Source: Phlebopus portentosus (taxonomy: Eukaryota > Basidiomycota > Agaricomycetes > Boletales > Boletinellaceae). From it: 64,000 nt of DNA. A program made the position numbers and the translations under genes. How positions within the stretch are numbered: the first letter of the stretch is position 1; every line of letters starts with the position of its first letter. Below the pieces are notes generated by a model, which had not been told where the DNA came from, made no database searches, and worked only from the letters and a program-made list of their open reading frames with translations. Where the stretch lies: contig JAYXKI010000018.1 of NCBI GenBank assembly GCA_037892935.1, positions 952,805-1,016,804 on the forward strand, read 5' to 3'. Shown piece by piece: positions 45,780 to 57,500 of this stretch.

Positions 45780-48154
45780 GAAAACGACTTGTGCTCAGTA
45801 GCGGAGACGAAGGTGAAAACGAACAAGAAATGAACGGTTGCTGTCCCCTGGCGTCGCCGAATGACGCTGTGACAGCTGGTGACATGATCACAACGCGTAA
45901 AGTGACATCGTCACGGTCTCTTCTGGGTCTTCACCCAAAAAAATCTACGTGTACGTATCTGAACAACTACGATGTTACCCATTACTGTAAGTATTACTGC
46001 ACTCACCACCAGAGTTGTCAGCTTTCGGATGCTATCAAATGATTCCGTGCCTCAGCACTTGTACTGTTGATTTTCTTTCTAAATAACCATTATCTCATAT
46101 GATCCTAATATCCATCCACAAGCGACGCATGACGCATCGCTCGTGATGATTACCGAGCTTTTGAAAGTAAGGGGACTTGTAAGGCGCGCGCCGCAAACTG
46201 ACCTTTTGTATTTGTATCGTGCTGTGTCTAAGTACCTTCCAAGTTCTTCCGCCGAGTTTACATTTACAAATTACAGAATTTCTGCGCTCTGGAACGTCCG
46301 TCTCATTCACATGCATGGGCTGGTATGGTATGGTACCCCTTTCTCACCTACTGACGCTAAGTACGTACGGTACAGATACCCTTTTGTTGGCATCTGTGGC
46401 GGTGACACGGTCATATCTGTCCGTACCAAGATCGGGAGAACAGACGCGCAATTGTCAGGCCAGTATTCAAACTCGGGACCGATGCCACATTCTATCAGCC
46501 TGGCAATCATGTACACGTGTCTGCTCCGTTTGCGTAGGCAATGCACAAGGGCCGATGTCTGTCAGCACCGTAAGATCAGCGTGGACGACTCCTTATCCAG
46601 ATGAATGCGGATACGCGACTAGGGTCGACGCTGAACGGGCTTCACCGAATCATCAGTCGCAAAGCCTCTACTTTTCAAACCTGGTTGTGGCGACAGGCTA
46701 TGCTACATGGTAATGTCACGCTCGTCACTTGCTCCGTTTGTGCTCAGGCGGGTCTCGATCCGTCTGGTACCTGGCAAAGGCTAAATACTGCGTACAGTAC
46801 GGAGGCTGTGGTCCGAAGGATATTTGATTCATTTTCCGCTCCGCTGAGGCCTGTCAACTTACCACAAACTGATATCAATGATGACCCTCAAGGTTGCGTT
46901 CGCGAATTCGGTACGTGAAACGCAAGTCATTAACGTAAACATACAATGACTCGAATTCTCACAAACAAGTTTACAAGCATGAAATGACCTTCACACAAAG
47001 CATTCGCAAAATAATCCGAGTCATAGGCTGGATTCCTCCTGATTCCTCCCGGTCATACGATCACGGATCAAAAGATACCTTCTACGTCAATCTCATCTGA
47101 TCGGCTATAGAATTGGTCGACACTCAAACTTGGTGGTACACATTTAGGTGGTATCTCGGTTGGCTTTCACATCCGCCACCCAATTATTGGGGGCAAACAA
47201 GGTCAGATCGGAGTCATGAAAGAGGCGGTTCGGAAATCAAGAGTACATCGTAAACGTAGAGCTCTTGACGCATGCTCCAGCGTGCAGCCCTTTCCTAATA
47301 ACTTGGTCTCCAGGGTACCAGCCCAGAATGGAAGTCTCCTCATTCAGGATCTCCGTGACGGACCCCGGACAGCGGAATCGAGACAGACAAGTCAAACTCA
47401 AACAACATTACTCAAACCCAACATTTCGTCGGCTTGCTGTAATTTTCTACATACGTGTCGCCGTCCATACTATTGATCGTTCAGGCATCAAGCTTCGTTT
47501 TGACGGTGATTGTCACCGACGAAGACAAGGCAAGCAACGCCATTATAACCGCGATGATTCATTCCTCGTAACTATGTCTTCGCAGCTCAGGTGCTTTCTA
47601 CGCGCAAATTGAATAACAGCTCATTTCCTGACACTAACTAATGCGCTAGACTACGTCGGGATTACTCTTTGAGAGACCGGCTTGTTGACTTGGGGAGAAT
47701 GATGGGGTCACTGTGCACCGCCTGCATATTACTATGCACAGCACAGGATGAGTCCAACTCTATCAATCTCCCACTCTATCTTGGGCAGGTGTCCCTTGAC
47801 TCAGCTTCCTCTTACTGAGCGTTGCTTGTATTTCTTGAGCAAAACGGTTTATCAATTTGTCCGTCTCCTCTACCTGTCTGTCACGGAGCTCTTACCTCGC
47901 CACTAGTTTCTTTCCGTGTCAGAGGATGGCTGATTCACCTTGAACGTAATACCGCCCAGGTTCTATGTCCAGTGCAATGCTACGAGGATAGGTTCATCAA
48001 ACATGACTTCGTATTTCCGTTCAGACATAAAAGCAAGTGTACAAATCATCTCAAATCATCTGTGCTGCTATATCACTAAGAGAGAGGCGATCTTGTTTCA
48101 ACCAGTTTGTATTCGACATTCCTGAGCCACCTGCGCGATTGCTCAAGCTTTAAG
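45780..48154. other. Gene-poor interval of about 2.4 kb
   Basis: Composition is like the neighbouring genes rather than the transposon island. The longest plus-strand ORFs (46143-46604, 46219-46713, 46601-46918, 47265-47612) overlap in different frames, have no recognisable domains and could not be joined by plausible introns. A copy of the nonamer GTACAGTAC lies at 46792-46800. It may hold the HMG gene promoter (45780 onward), the GST promoter (before 48155) and perhaps a non-coding RNA or fast-evolving small gene. Confidence 0.45.
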
Positions 48155-49018
48155 ATGAAGTCGAACGTGAGTAGCATACTTCCTCATCGTGCTTCCGTCT
48201 TATTTCCTCACCGATGTCGCAGCCTTACATTACATTGTACGACACGCCTTCTTCTCAATCGAACGGATGGGCGCCGAGCATCTGGAGGATAAGGTGTGGA
48301 CACATCTGTTTTTTCCTAGAAGCTACTATGATTCTGAACTTTGACTAGGCTAATTCTGAATTACAAGCGACTTCCATACCGAATCAAAGGGGTTGAACTA
48401 CCGGACCTGGACCGAACCATGCGCTCGATCGGCGCACCTGCAACGTCAAAGCGTTCCGACGGACGTCCAGTTTATTCTCTTCCTGTCATCGTCGACCCAA
48501 TTCGTTCCCCCAATGCACCTGTCGTTCTTTCCAATCCGTCGGTCATATCTGAGTATCTCGAGATACACTACCCAGCTCGTCCACTTTACCCGGACGGAAG
48601 CAAAGCATTGCAAACGATGTTTGTCCACTACCTTCATGATAATTTCTTGAGGCCACTTCTTCCGATCATGATACCTCTCAGCGCCCAACACCTTACAGAG
48701 CGCAGCCAGGCCCACTTATTCCCGCCGGGGCAGGGACCATCCAACCCCCCTCTCACAGGACCCCAGCGCGAACAAGCATGGGCCGCCGTTCGCGAGAATT
48801 TCAACTTCCTCGCCTCTGTCCTCGACAAGAATAATGGCGACGATGGCGACGGGACCGTCGTCCAAGGCCACGATATCACTTACGCAGACTTTGCCTTGTG
48901 CGCGATACTCATATGGATCGAACGTGTTTCTCCTCAAGACATATGGCCACGTGTCAGGACCTGGAATGGCGGGCGTTGGAATAGACTTATGGACAGGTGT
49001 CGGGAGTACATGGATTGA
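48155..49018 (+). CDS. Glutathione S-transferase (fungal GstUstS/GSTUB-like)
   Basis: Conjugates glutathione to electrophiles in the cytosol. Exons 48155-48166 (four codons), 48223-48293 and 48349-49018 give 250 residues. The N-terminal thioredoxin-like domain starts PYITLYDTPSS, followed by NGWAPSIWRIRLILNYKRLPY, with VYSLPVIVDP and NPSVISEYLEIHYP supplying the cis-Pro and glutathione-binding positions. The C-terminal helical domain contains DITYADFALCAILIWIERV. This layout matches basidiomycete GSTs of the type with conserved WSPNTWKTRL near the N-terminus. Substrate unknown. The tiny first exon is supported because it supplies the only in-frame start. Confidence 0.88.
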
Positions 49019-49507
49019 TGTGATCCGTTTGTTAAGTCCGTTGGGACAACTAAGGCAGTGTTACTACTTTGCCCATTCTCCTAATCAGCCGAGATCTTGC
49101 TTTCGTCCATGCATTGTGTTCCACAAATCTCAACAGTCTCGCATAAATTTACGCGCCGCACAGACTTGTAAACTGTTTACCTTATTGATGGTTCCACATC
49201 AATAGCTAGTGTACTACAACTTGTAATAGTTTGATCGCCGATGCTTCTTATTTATTTCAAACAAAGAGTCTCTACCCGCGTTTCAAATTTATTTGATCCA
49301 ATCAGCTGGTTACTTTCAATCAGATTGTGCTGGTCCGAGTTCGGTGCGTCACGTCATGATCGTCGCGAAGTCAACTTCTCGCGTGTACAAAGAGTCTCCT
49401 CTCGAAGGTCTTCCTTTTTGATGGGCTGATTCGGTAAGTAATTACTCATGCGGAAACCTATTATTTATTCCGTGATCAGTCCAATTCCACAAGCGAATCA
49501 GATGAGA
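49019..49507. other. Convergent intergenic region
   Basis: About 490 bp between the 3' ends of the GST gene (+) and the MDR oxidoreductase gene (-). AT-richer than the genes. No gene or motif recognised. Confidence 0.5.
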
Positions 49508-51091
49508 TCAGTCGTCAGCTACTACGATGACAGCCTTTCCTTCGTTCCTGCCGGTCTGAACGTCAAGCAACGTCTGGCCAACAGCCTCAAGGCCGCGCCT
49601 CACATCCTCCCTATGCTTGAATTCCCCTCTGGCAACCTTCGGTGGAACAAAGTCCAGGAACGAAGCACCGTGCTTTGCATCTAAGTTGCCGACAATGAAG
49701 CCGTTCACTGTAAGACTCTTGTAGAGTATAAACCCAAAGTTCTGCGAAAGGCGATATCAGTGTTTGCTTTCAAATACCTGTAGGGTTCCTACCTTCACGG
49801 GCTGGGGCTGGCCATTGTAACCTGAAATCAAACCGCAAATCTTCAAGTAATTAATGCATCTCGAATGCATGCCGTCGACAGAGAAGCTTACTACAAAGTG
49901 TGCGAAATGCGCGGCAGCCTCCAGAGCACAATCAAGAGAGTCACCGCCAACGTGATCCCAGTAGCTGCAGACTTCTGTTGACTAAGAAGGCAAATGGAAA
50001 AGGTAATGCTCTTACAAGTTGATCGGTCCATGTTCCTTAAGTACGTCTCTGGTGCTTGTGGTTTTATAATTGAAAGCGACGTCGGCACCGCATTCGTTGA
50101 TGAACTTCACTTTCTCTTCCGATCCTGCAGAAGCAATGACTTTCAATCCGTCAAGCTTCGCTAGTTGGATCAAAAACCTTGCATGTAGCCACGGGAGTCA
50201 GTTGATACCATAGTGAGCAAACCGATCACTTACGATCCAACTGCTCCTGCTCCCGTGGTTATGAATATTGTGTCACCCTGCTCCTCGTACGTCAGTATGG
50301 ATAGATTTGTGTAGATTCATGACTCGCCTTTTTTACGTAAGGCTGCATGTATTCCTTATATCCGTGATAAGCGGTTCTGCCTAAAACGATTATATTTAGA
50401 TTGTACCTACTTGAATCAGTATGCTTACTGACCTGGCATTCCGCAGACGCCGAGGTATACCGACCAAGGTAGACCCTCCGAGTTGTCAATCTTTCTGTGG
50501 CTTTCGAGGTCTTTCAGGACGGCATATTCGACGAAAGCTACGATGGAAGAAACTAAGGCAAAATATTTTGTAGAACATAAGTAGACATGCTTACGGTGGA
50601 TACCATATATGTGGTCTCCAACAGAGAACTTCGGGTTTTCTGAACGAATGATCTTGCTTATGCCACCTCCAAAGATTCTACCGTATACAATAATCAGACT
50701 TTAGGTGAAAGAAATCAATACGTGTACATCGTGACTCGTACGATTCACCGATTTGGAACGGGTTCTTTGCGTTGAAAAATATCAGCGATGCACTCAAAGA
50801 ACATACTCATAAAGAGGTATTCACACTGTAGTGATGTTCCTTGTTCATCATACCACGAAGGTACGGATCAACAGACAATGCCAAGATCTTAACGAGAACG
50901 CCGCCGTTCAGTGGCTCATTTTCGAGATCAATAGCCTTTGATTTGTCAAGAATCACGGTCTTTCCGGGCTCAGGATAACCTAAGAAACAGGAGCCGCACT
51001 CAATCAGTAGCAATTACTAGGTCAAGTAAGTTTGTAAAGAACCTGTAGGATATTCATTGAAAAGTACTCGCGCGTTGGTAATTGGGGCCAT
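49508..51091 (-). CDS. MDR-superfamily oxidoreductase (PTGR/alkenal reductase type)
   Basis: NADP-dependent medium-chain reductase without structural zinc signature, related to prostaglandin/leukotriene reductases and alkenal double-bond reductases. Multi-exon model from ATG 51091 (MAPITNARVLFNEYPTG) to stop at 49508. Readable exons in order: YPEPGKTVILDKSKAIDLENEP, LSVDPYLRGMMNKEHH, NPFQIGGGISKIIRSENPKF, VGDHIYGI, GLPWSVYLGVCGMPGRTAYHGYKEY, GDTIFITTGAGAVGSFLIQLAKL (Rossmann glycine motif), KVIASAGSEEKVKFINECGADVAFNYK, INFYWDHVGGDSLDCALEAAAHF, and a C-terminal FILYKSLTVNGFIVG. Exon limits in the middle were placed by eye and are approximate. Physiological substrate cannot be told. Confidence 0.85.
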
Positions 51092-51427
51092 TGCAGAAGG
51101 ATGGGTAGGTTGAGATTGAGAAGCTCGCTCGGCGAGTGGCAGCTATTAAATAAAGCAGACCGAAGCTTCTGGAGTACATGCTTGATAATAATGCTTCATA
51201 ATGGCATCGAATTCGCACGTCATACCAGGTTTACTCAGCACCAAGAAAACACCCTTGCACACACGAGAGTGCTGAATATTATGAGTAAAAGGACGAAGGT
51301 GATGTAGTAATGATGTAATCGGTCGGGTCTGCAGTTCAGTTCAACAAGGGAAGTCTTCTCTCACGGTTTTGAGTTACATTACATAAGTACAATCAATGCA
51401 AATCATCCCGTCGACTAAGACTACATT
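51092..51427. promoter_or_regulatory. Promoter region shared by MDR gene and BUD21-like gene
   Basis: 336 bp between divergent starts. No TATA box is obvious. A short ORF at 51101-51307 on the plus strand has no support. Confidence 0.4.
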
Positions 51428-52479
51428 ATGGCAGCTGCCACTACCATCTCTGCGTCTGCATCGGACATCAGTGATAATGAAGACATCGCTCCCGAGGCAA
51501 TCGCTCTTTCAGACTCGAAGAGACACGTGAAGCGGCTGAATGAAATCCAACAAACTGCTGAAGACGATGCAAAGCGGCGGAGAAAGGAAAGGAATAGACG
51601 GAGGGACGAAAACCTGAAGAAACGTGCTCAGGAGACTCGTGGAGATGATAAGAACCGGAACGAACGTCGGCTGCAGAGAGAGAAAACAAACGAAAATGAG
51701 GTCGAAGAAGCCCGGAACTTAGAAGCTCGAATGCAACGTGCAATGCAAGAAGCGGATGCGGAACAGGAACAGGGTGATGAGAAAGAAAGCTGGGGAAATT
51801 TTGAAGATAAACAAGATATCGAAGTTGGCGTTGGGACTGATAGTGATTCAGATAGCTCGGTCCATCCTTCTGAAGGCAACGGACCCAGTTCTGACGAATT
51901 TATGTGCGGCATCGAGGAAGAGGGGATGGGTGGAGGCCCATCTGACGCAGGACCTTCAGATGACCCAGAGCTGGACTACTTGCCCGACCATTTGTTCTCT
52001 GAGGCTTTGTCGAAGAAAGCCGCAACACAAGCGAAGAAGAACAGTTCGCTTGATGAACAATCTCTTCAAACGAAATCCAATCAAAAACGCAAGCCAGCGA
52101 AGAAGCGCAAAACAAAAGACATCGTCTTAGGGTAAGCATCTAATAATATTTCGAAACATAGTTGCATGATCGGGAGTATAATTTATTATAGTTCAAAGAC
52201 CATCCGCACAATATCTTCGAAATCTTCGAGTGTATCACTAGCTACGTATGGTACACTTCCTCCAGGAAAAATCAAACGTTTCTACGAGAGCCATCTAAAC
52301 CTCAGATCTAATCACGCGTCCAGTAAACGTGGCAGTTCATGGGATAGAAAAGCCGGTATGCAATGTTTGGATATGCTTGCTTGTTTTGATGCCATCTAAT
52401 TATTTCTGCCGCAGCGAATATCGGGGTCTTGCGTAGTAGCAGTACATCACCAGCAGCACATTTTGTTCGCAGCAGCTGA
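51428..52479 (+). CDS. Charged nucleolar-type protein, possible BUD21/UTP16 (U3 snoRNP)
   Basis: Three exons, 51428-52131, 52192-52355 and 52415-52479, give 310 residues. The N-terminal two thirds are highly charged, with a long Arg/Glu-rich coiled-coil-like stretch (RRRKERNRRRDENLKKRAQE) and acidic Ser/Asp runs. Near the end come LDYLPDHLFSEAL, a Lys-rich nuclear localisation-like run (KRKPAKKRKTKDIVLG), and after splicing TIRTISSK, LPPGKIKRFYESHLNLR, then ANIGVLR. This order (DYLPDHLF, basic run, TIRTL, short C-terminal motif) reminds me of Bud21/Utp16-type components of the small-subunit processome, which acts in 18S rRNA maturation. The match is from memory of short motifs, so only moderate. 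Confidence 0.5.
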
Positions 52480-52604
52480 TTTTAACGCGGAAAATTAAGC
52501 GACAGCTGCGCGTGTGGTGCTTTGCGTTGCATTTCTACAATGGTTACGAGAAACTTGGATGCAGTACGTAGGCGAAAGCCGATAGAAGAAGAGACCAACC
52601 CTGT

Positions 52605-54086
52605 TCACGATGCACCGCTTTCCGCCGCTTTCGCTCTCCTTTTTTTCTTTTTATTCTTATCCACGACGTCAATAGGAGGAACTTCCCCATTCGCCGCTGG
52701 AGCTGTCGCATCATTCTCGTCCAGATCACCAATAGTTCGTTTCTTCCCATTACTCCGAGTTCGATATGTCTTTTCTGCACCCGTATCAGACTTCTTCGGC
52801 GTCTCTGCGGGAGTAATACCATTATTCTCAAGAGCTTTGTCATTTGCATCCTGTGAGACGTCTCGCGCTTCAGTGTTGGTAGACAGCGAAGTAGGCGCGG
52901 GTGAGCCGCTGGCTTCAAGCGCGGTCCTAGGAGTTTGTCTGTCCGGCATTATCAAAGTTGGCTCCGACAGTATCGCCCGATACGTCTTGCGTGTTCCTAA
53001 GGGGATAATGGCCAGTTTCGTGTCGTGTCAGACATCTCCAAAAAACCATATAATTGATAACATATCAGTTGTGTGCTGTGACTTACGGGCACGAAGTAGT
53101 AAGGACTTGGGCGTTAGTGTCGCAGCATCATGCGCAAGGTTTTGTGCAATCCCGAGAAGCGTTATCCTAAAGCAAGGAGGACAACAATATATCAGAATGT
53201 TATTATTTGCAAAAGGAGGGAAAAGCTGTACGCACAGGTTTCCAATATCCCTGGGCGCACGGAGGAGCTGGTCGTTATCCACACCGCTACTAACAATCAA
53301 TCCCTTCCCTTTGATAACTCTCACAAGCTCTCTAGCCGCCGCCCACCAGTTTCGTCTTTCTTCATCTCCGCCTCCTTCTCCCGCTCCTCCCAGCAAAGCG
53401 CCGGCATAATTTATCTCAAACACTGCGCCATTCTTAATGGCGGTGCGCACAAGCGTGTGTTTCAGACGAAAGGGCAGACGTGGTTCGGTGAGAGGAATCG
53501 AAATGATATGGGTCGTTAGAGGTGAAGGTTGTGTGTGAGTTAGGCATGTGCTTGATAGGTTGGTTTGGGTTGTGGGCTTAAGAGCGAGGATGTCGTAGGA
53601 TGTGAATAGCGATATGTTGCCGGTTGACTGGACCTTGATTCAACAGACACGTTTAAGCATAGAGACAGTGATTACTGACCAGACCATTCCCCTTCTCACT
53701 GTCTTCGTCCAACTCGATTGTCAATCTTTTCAAGTACAAGATGCCCTCTCGTTTCCCCAGTTGACTCAATAATGGATCAAGCACATTGACATGGTTCCTC
53801 GGGTCAACCTTGCTAAGAACAGTCTGATTAAAAGCAACGACCGTATATCCTACTATCATCATTCACCAGTTAGCCGTTAAATTTAGGAATAAGAATGTAC
53901 AGACGCACATCGAACGAGCAAGTCAATACGTGCCTCCAATCTTGCGAGTTGAACCGTACTGAATACCACTTTCGGTTGCTGAGCTTGCGTCGCAGGCTGC
54001 TTTCCTTTGTTTTTCTTAGATGCTTGTCCTTGTTTTCGAGGCAGACTCGCTGGTATTGGTACGGGTACGTTCAGGTCGAAGTACAT
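52605..54086 (-). CDS. RPP1: RNase P/MRP protein subunit RPP1 (p30)
   Basis: Protein subunit of RNase P and RNase MRP, acting in tRNA 5'-end and rRNA processing in the nucleus; family has a TIM-barrel-like fold. Starts at 54086 with MYFDLNVPVPIP, followed by a Lys/Gln-rich insertion and VQLARLEARIDLLVR; next exons LGYTVVAFNQTV, ILYLKRLTIELDE, FRLKHTLVRTAIKNGAVFEINYAGALLGG, NWWAAARELVRVIKGKGLIVSSG, LLRAPRDIGNL, LLGIAQNLAHDAATLTPKSLLLRAR, joined by splicing to TRKTYRAILSEPTLIMPD. These phrases are diagnostic of p30. The C-terminal ~115 residues are a disordered, Lys-rich extension (KNKKKKRRAK), longer than in yeast. Antisense to this gene runs a 295-codon plus-strand ORF that is a shadow. Ends 125 bp from the convergent BUD21-like gene. 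Confidence 0.93.
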
Positions 54087-54573
54087 CTTTCGTTGACCAA
54101 GTCGTTGTCAAGTTCAACCTAGCGTCGATCATTTTCGTCCTTACTCTTAACCAGGTCAAAAACATTACCAAACACAGCTGTAGCTTACGATATGTGATAG
54201 TACCAGACAAAACACAACACATTCGTCTTCTATTGGAATCCAGGTAAACAACCAAGAAACTAATGATCGTGAAAATAAATAACTAAATGCACTAATGTCA
54301 CGTAAAATACAATCGAGATGGATCGTGGAGGATTAAATGCGAGAGTCCGCCGGCCGGGGCACGGATAGCAAGTAGATAGTATGTAGCACGAAATATCAGA
54401 GAACGGAGCATTAAGTACAAGGATCGGAATGGAACGAGAAAGCGCGGGAAGGAAGGAGGACGAAGTAACCTTGAAGAACCCGATCCGAAGCAGAAGGCGG
54501 AGAAAGGAAAGCATGAACAGACGTCATTTAAGAACAAAGGAGAGAGAAAGGGAAGGAGAGGATTAAGCATGCA
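54087..54573. other. Intergenic region between RPP1 and the flippase gene
   Basis: Contains the RPP1 promoter (near 54087) and the 3' flank of the flippase gene. No supported gene; minus-strand ORFs at 54260-54570 look spurious. Confidence 0.5.
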
Positions 54574-57500
54574 CTATAAAGCATGAGGGGATATCGAGTA
54601 AGTTGATCCAGGTCTGTTGATAGTCGACGAGTCATCGTCGTCGTCTTCATCATTCCAGCCCTCACTCGCTGTAGCGTATCGTGAATGTTCACTTGCTCGT
54701 GAAGCGGCTCTCGGATGACTTGAATTTTCGCTCGCTCGAGAAGCAGCTCTAGGTGGACCCGAGCCGGGAATAAAACTCGCCGGGAACGCAGATGGCGGAG
54801 CTCGTGAGCGCATCTCTACCGCTTCACGAGTAGCAGGTTCGCCTCGCACGGGAACTTGGTACGGAACCTCGAGATTACTTCTAGGGGAGGGAGCGTTTCC
54901 AGACGTAGGGCTCGAAACTCCAGTGGGTCCAGGTCTATAATAAATATATTGCGATTCGGGCATCGGCGAAGGAGGAGGAATGTCCGAAGCAGAGTAATAT
55001 GATGGATGTGGCGAAGCAGGAGCTCCAGGAGAAGGATGTGCCCCAGCCGGTAAGACGTTCGACTCATCAGGATCTCCCTCAATAATATACTGAACGGACC
55101 CCGTGTCCCGTTGCCAGTCCTCAGGTGAAGACCTTTCCACACCAACGGTCTGAGGGGGAGTCATCTCATACTCTCCCGGACTGTGCGTACTCGCAGGCTC
55201 ATATCCAGTTTCGTAGCGACTCGTTGAGGAAACGGAGCGATCATGATACCCGCGAATGGGCCTCGTTTCTATGCTTTCTCCGTTCGCCTCCAAGTTCTCC
55301 TCAGACCTCGAAGGCTTGATGCCGAGACGTCTCTTGAGGTCACCCTTCACCCACATCTCACGGACAATGTCACGATCACGTGGGAGGAAGCATGACCGAA
55401 CGGCCTTGACCAGGTAGCGAGGAGCTAATCATACTATCAGACACATGAACGTACGAACAACTCCACACAACTTACCCAGAGCAACTATCACCGAAATCAG
55501 CACCGTAGCCCAGAAAGTAATCGAACCATAGAGGATGGCAACTTCGTCTATGAAGTCCACAGACGTGAAGGCGGAATAAACAGCTATCCAAATGATCATC
55601 ACCAAGGATGAACCGATGACAACAATCCAAGTGATCACAGTCCAGCTAAGCATGAAAGTCAGCATCAATCCATATTCACGGAGCCAACATCACTTACTAA
55701 TATGTATTAAGTCCGACGTAAGTGTTAGCAGCCAGGATAGCCGCAACTGCGACCGTCGTTCCGAAGTCCGCGAGGGAATCCATAGCTTTACCATTCCATG
55801 ATACCGCCGGAGCCAGAGACCATGCGAAAAACGGAATAAAGTATACCACGGTAGACTGGTAAAGACCATCACCCATGTACATCCAGAACTTCGTCCGAGT
55901 GTAATCTAGTCCACGAATTCCGCGCAAATATAGTTGAGGGAACGCGAGTGCCGCTTTCGCATTGATGTCCTGATCAAAGGCTGAAGGAGACATCAGTAGG
56001 CTGTCATTTGGAAGTCACGAGACTCACCTCCGAGAGATATGACAGGCAGCGAAGTGAAGACGAGATTGTAGAGCAAAATGAATGTGTACTGATACAAGTA
56101 GGTTGCATCAAAGCTGTTAGAAAAAGACAATTAGCTCATCATTGCGTCTCTGACACGGACGTGCCATACCTGTTCCAAAACAAAAACCAGAACATAGCAA
56201 AAGTCCAAACAACGTTCTGTAGACAACTCAGGTCACTCGAATCCTAACCACTTGACAAAGTACACACCTTATAGAAGAAGTTCGCATGCATGTCCGCTAT
56301 CCTCAGATACGACCATCTTCCATGGACGATCAGGAGCTTAGTCAAGAATCTGAACTGTCCAAATGCGTAATCCGCAGACATAGCTGCTTGAGAACCTTCG
56401 AGACCCAGCAGACCGCAACCAACATTCGCTTCTTGGATCATGGCTACGTCATTGGCACCATCTCCAATTGACAAGGTCATAGCGCTCCGTCCATCCTTGA
56501 CCTGAAAAGGGACAAGGTTTCAGCAAAGAGAACAAGACGAGCAAAAAAAACGTCAAGTAAACCTACAAGTTTCACAGTCAACGCCTTCTGCGCCGGCGAA
56601 ACACGACAACAAACAACCGTCTCGCACTGCGTCGCAAGATTCAAAAAGAATGGCTTCAAATCAGGCTCAAGCGCAAAATGCAACGTATCCCCATCGATGA
56701 CAATAGCAAAGCTCGCTTGAGCACCGGGGATAAACCCACGCGACTTCGGGTTCCACTTCGGCGGACCAAGCACAGAAGCGATCTTATTTAGCCCAGCTTC
56801 TATCTTCGACCTCGCCTCATCTTTCGATGTCGCGGAGATGATCATGACGTCCATATCGGGTTTCAGAAGATTGCAGCTGTAGCCGATCTCGATAGCGGTT
56901 TGGACTTTGTCGCCAGTGAGAATCCAGAGCTTGATTCCGGCTCTGTGAAGCATCTCGATAGCATCCGGAACACCTTCCTGTAACTTGTCCTCCAAGGCCG
57001 TTGCACCAAGGATATACAAGGAATGTTCAATCTGCTCGCACGCTTCTCCGATCGCCTCCTCACGGTCCGTAGCAGACGAAGCAGCAGCATCGTAAGCCTT
57101 CACCCAATCCGCATATTCTTCCTCGCCCAAGAACCGATATGCAATGCATAGAGTTCGTAATCCGCCGTTCGCGAAATCTTCCATATCCTTCTGCGTCTTC
57201 GCTTTCAACTCCGGATCTTGGTCCGCCGCTAAACGCGCGTAGATGACCGAATCAGCGCCTTTCGTGTACAAAACGAGTCTGCCTTCTATGTTTCTCACGA
57301 CGACACTCATGCGCTTTCGCGTACTGTTGAACTCGAGCATCTTGAGCAGAGTATATCGTTCGCGATTACCCATGACCTCAATCTCAAGCGATCCATTCGA
57401 TTTGCTAACGAATGGGAACCCAGCATCCCTCGCAGCAGCAACCAGCGCAGCCTCATCCGGTGACTCAGCTTTGTAGTCGACGCGATACGGCTGCATCTGT

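Noticed and set aside
46143..46918. Overlapping plus-strand ORFs of 105-164 codons
   Set aside because: Different frames, no recognised domain and no convincing introns.
52522..53409. 295-codon plus-strand ORF
   Set aside because: Lies antisense to the C-terminal exons of RPP1, whose identity is clear; composition is that of a shadow frame.
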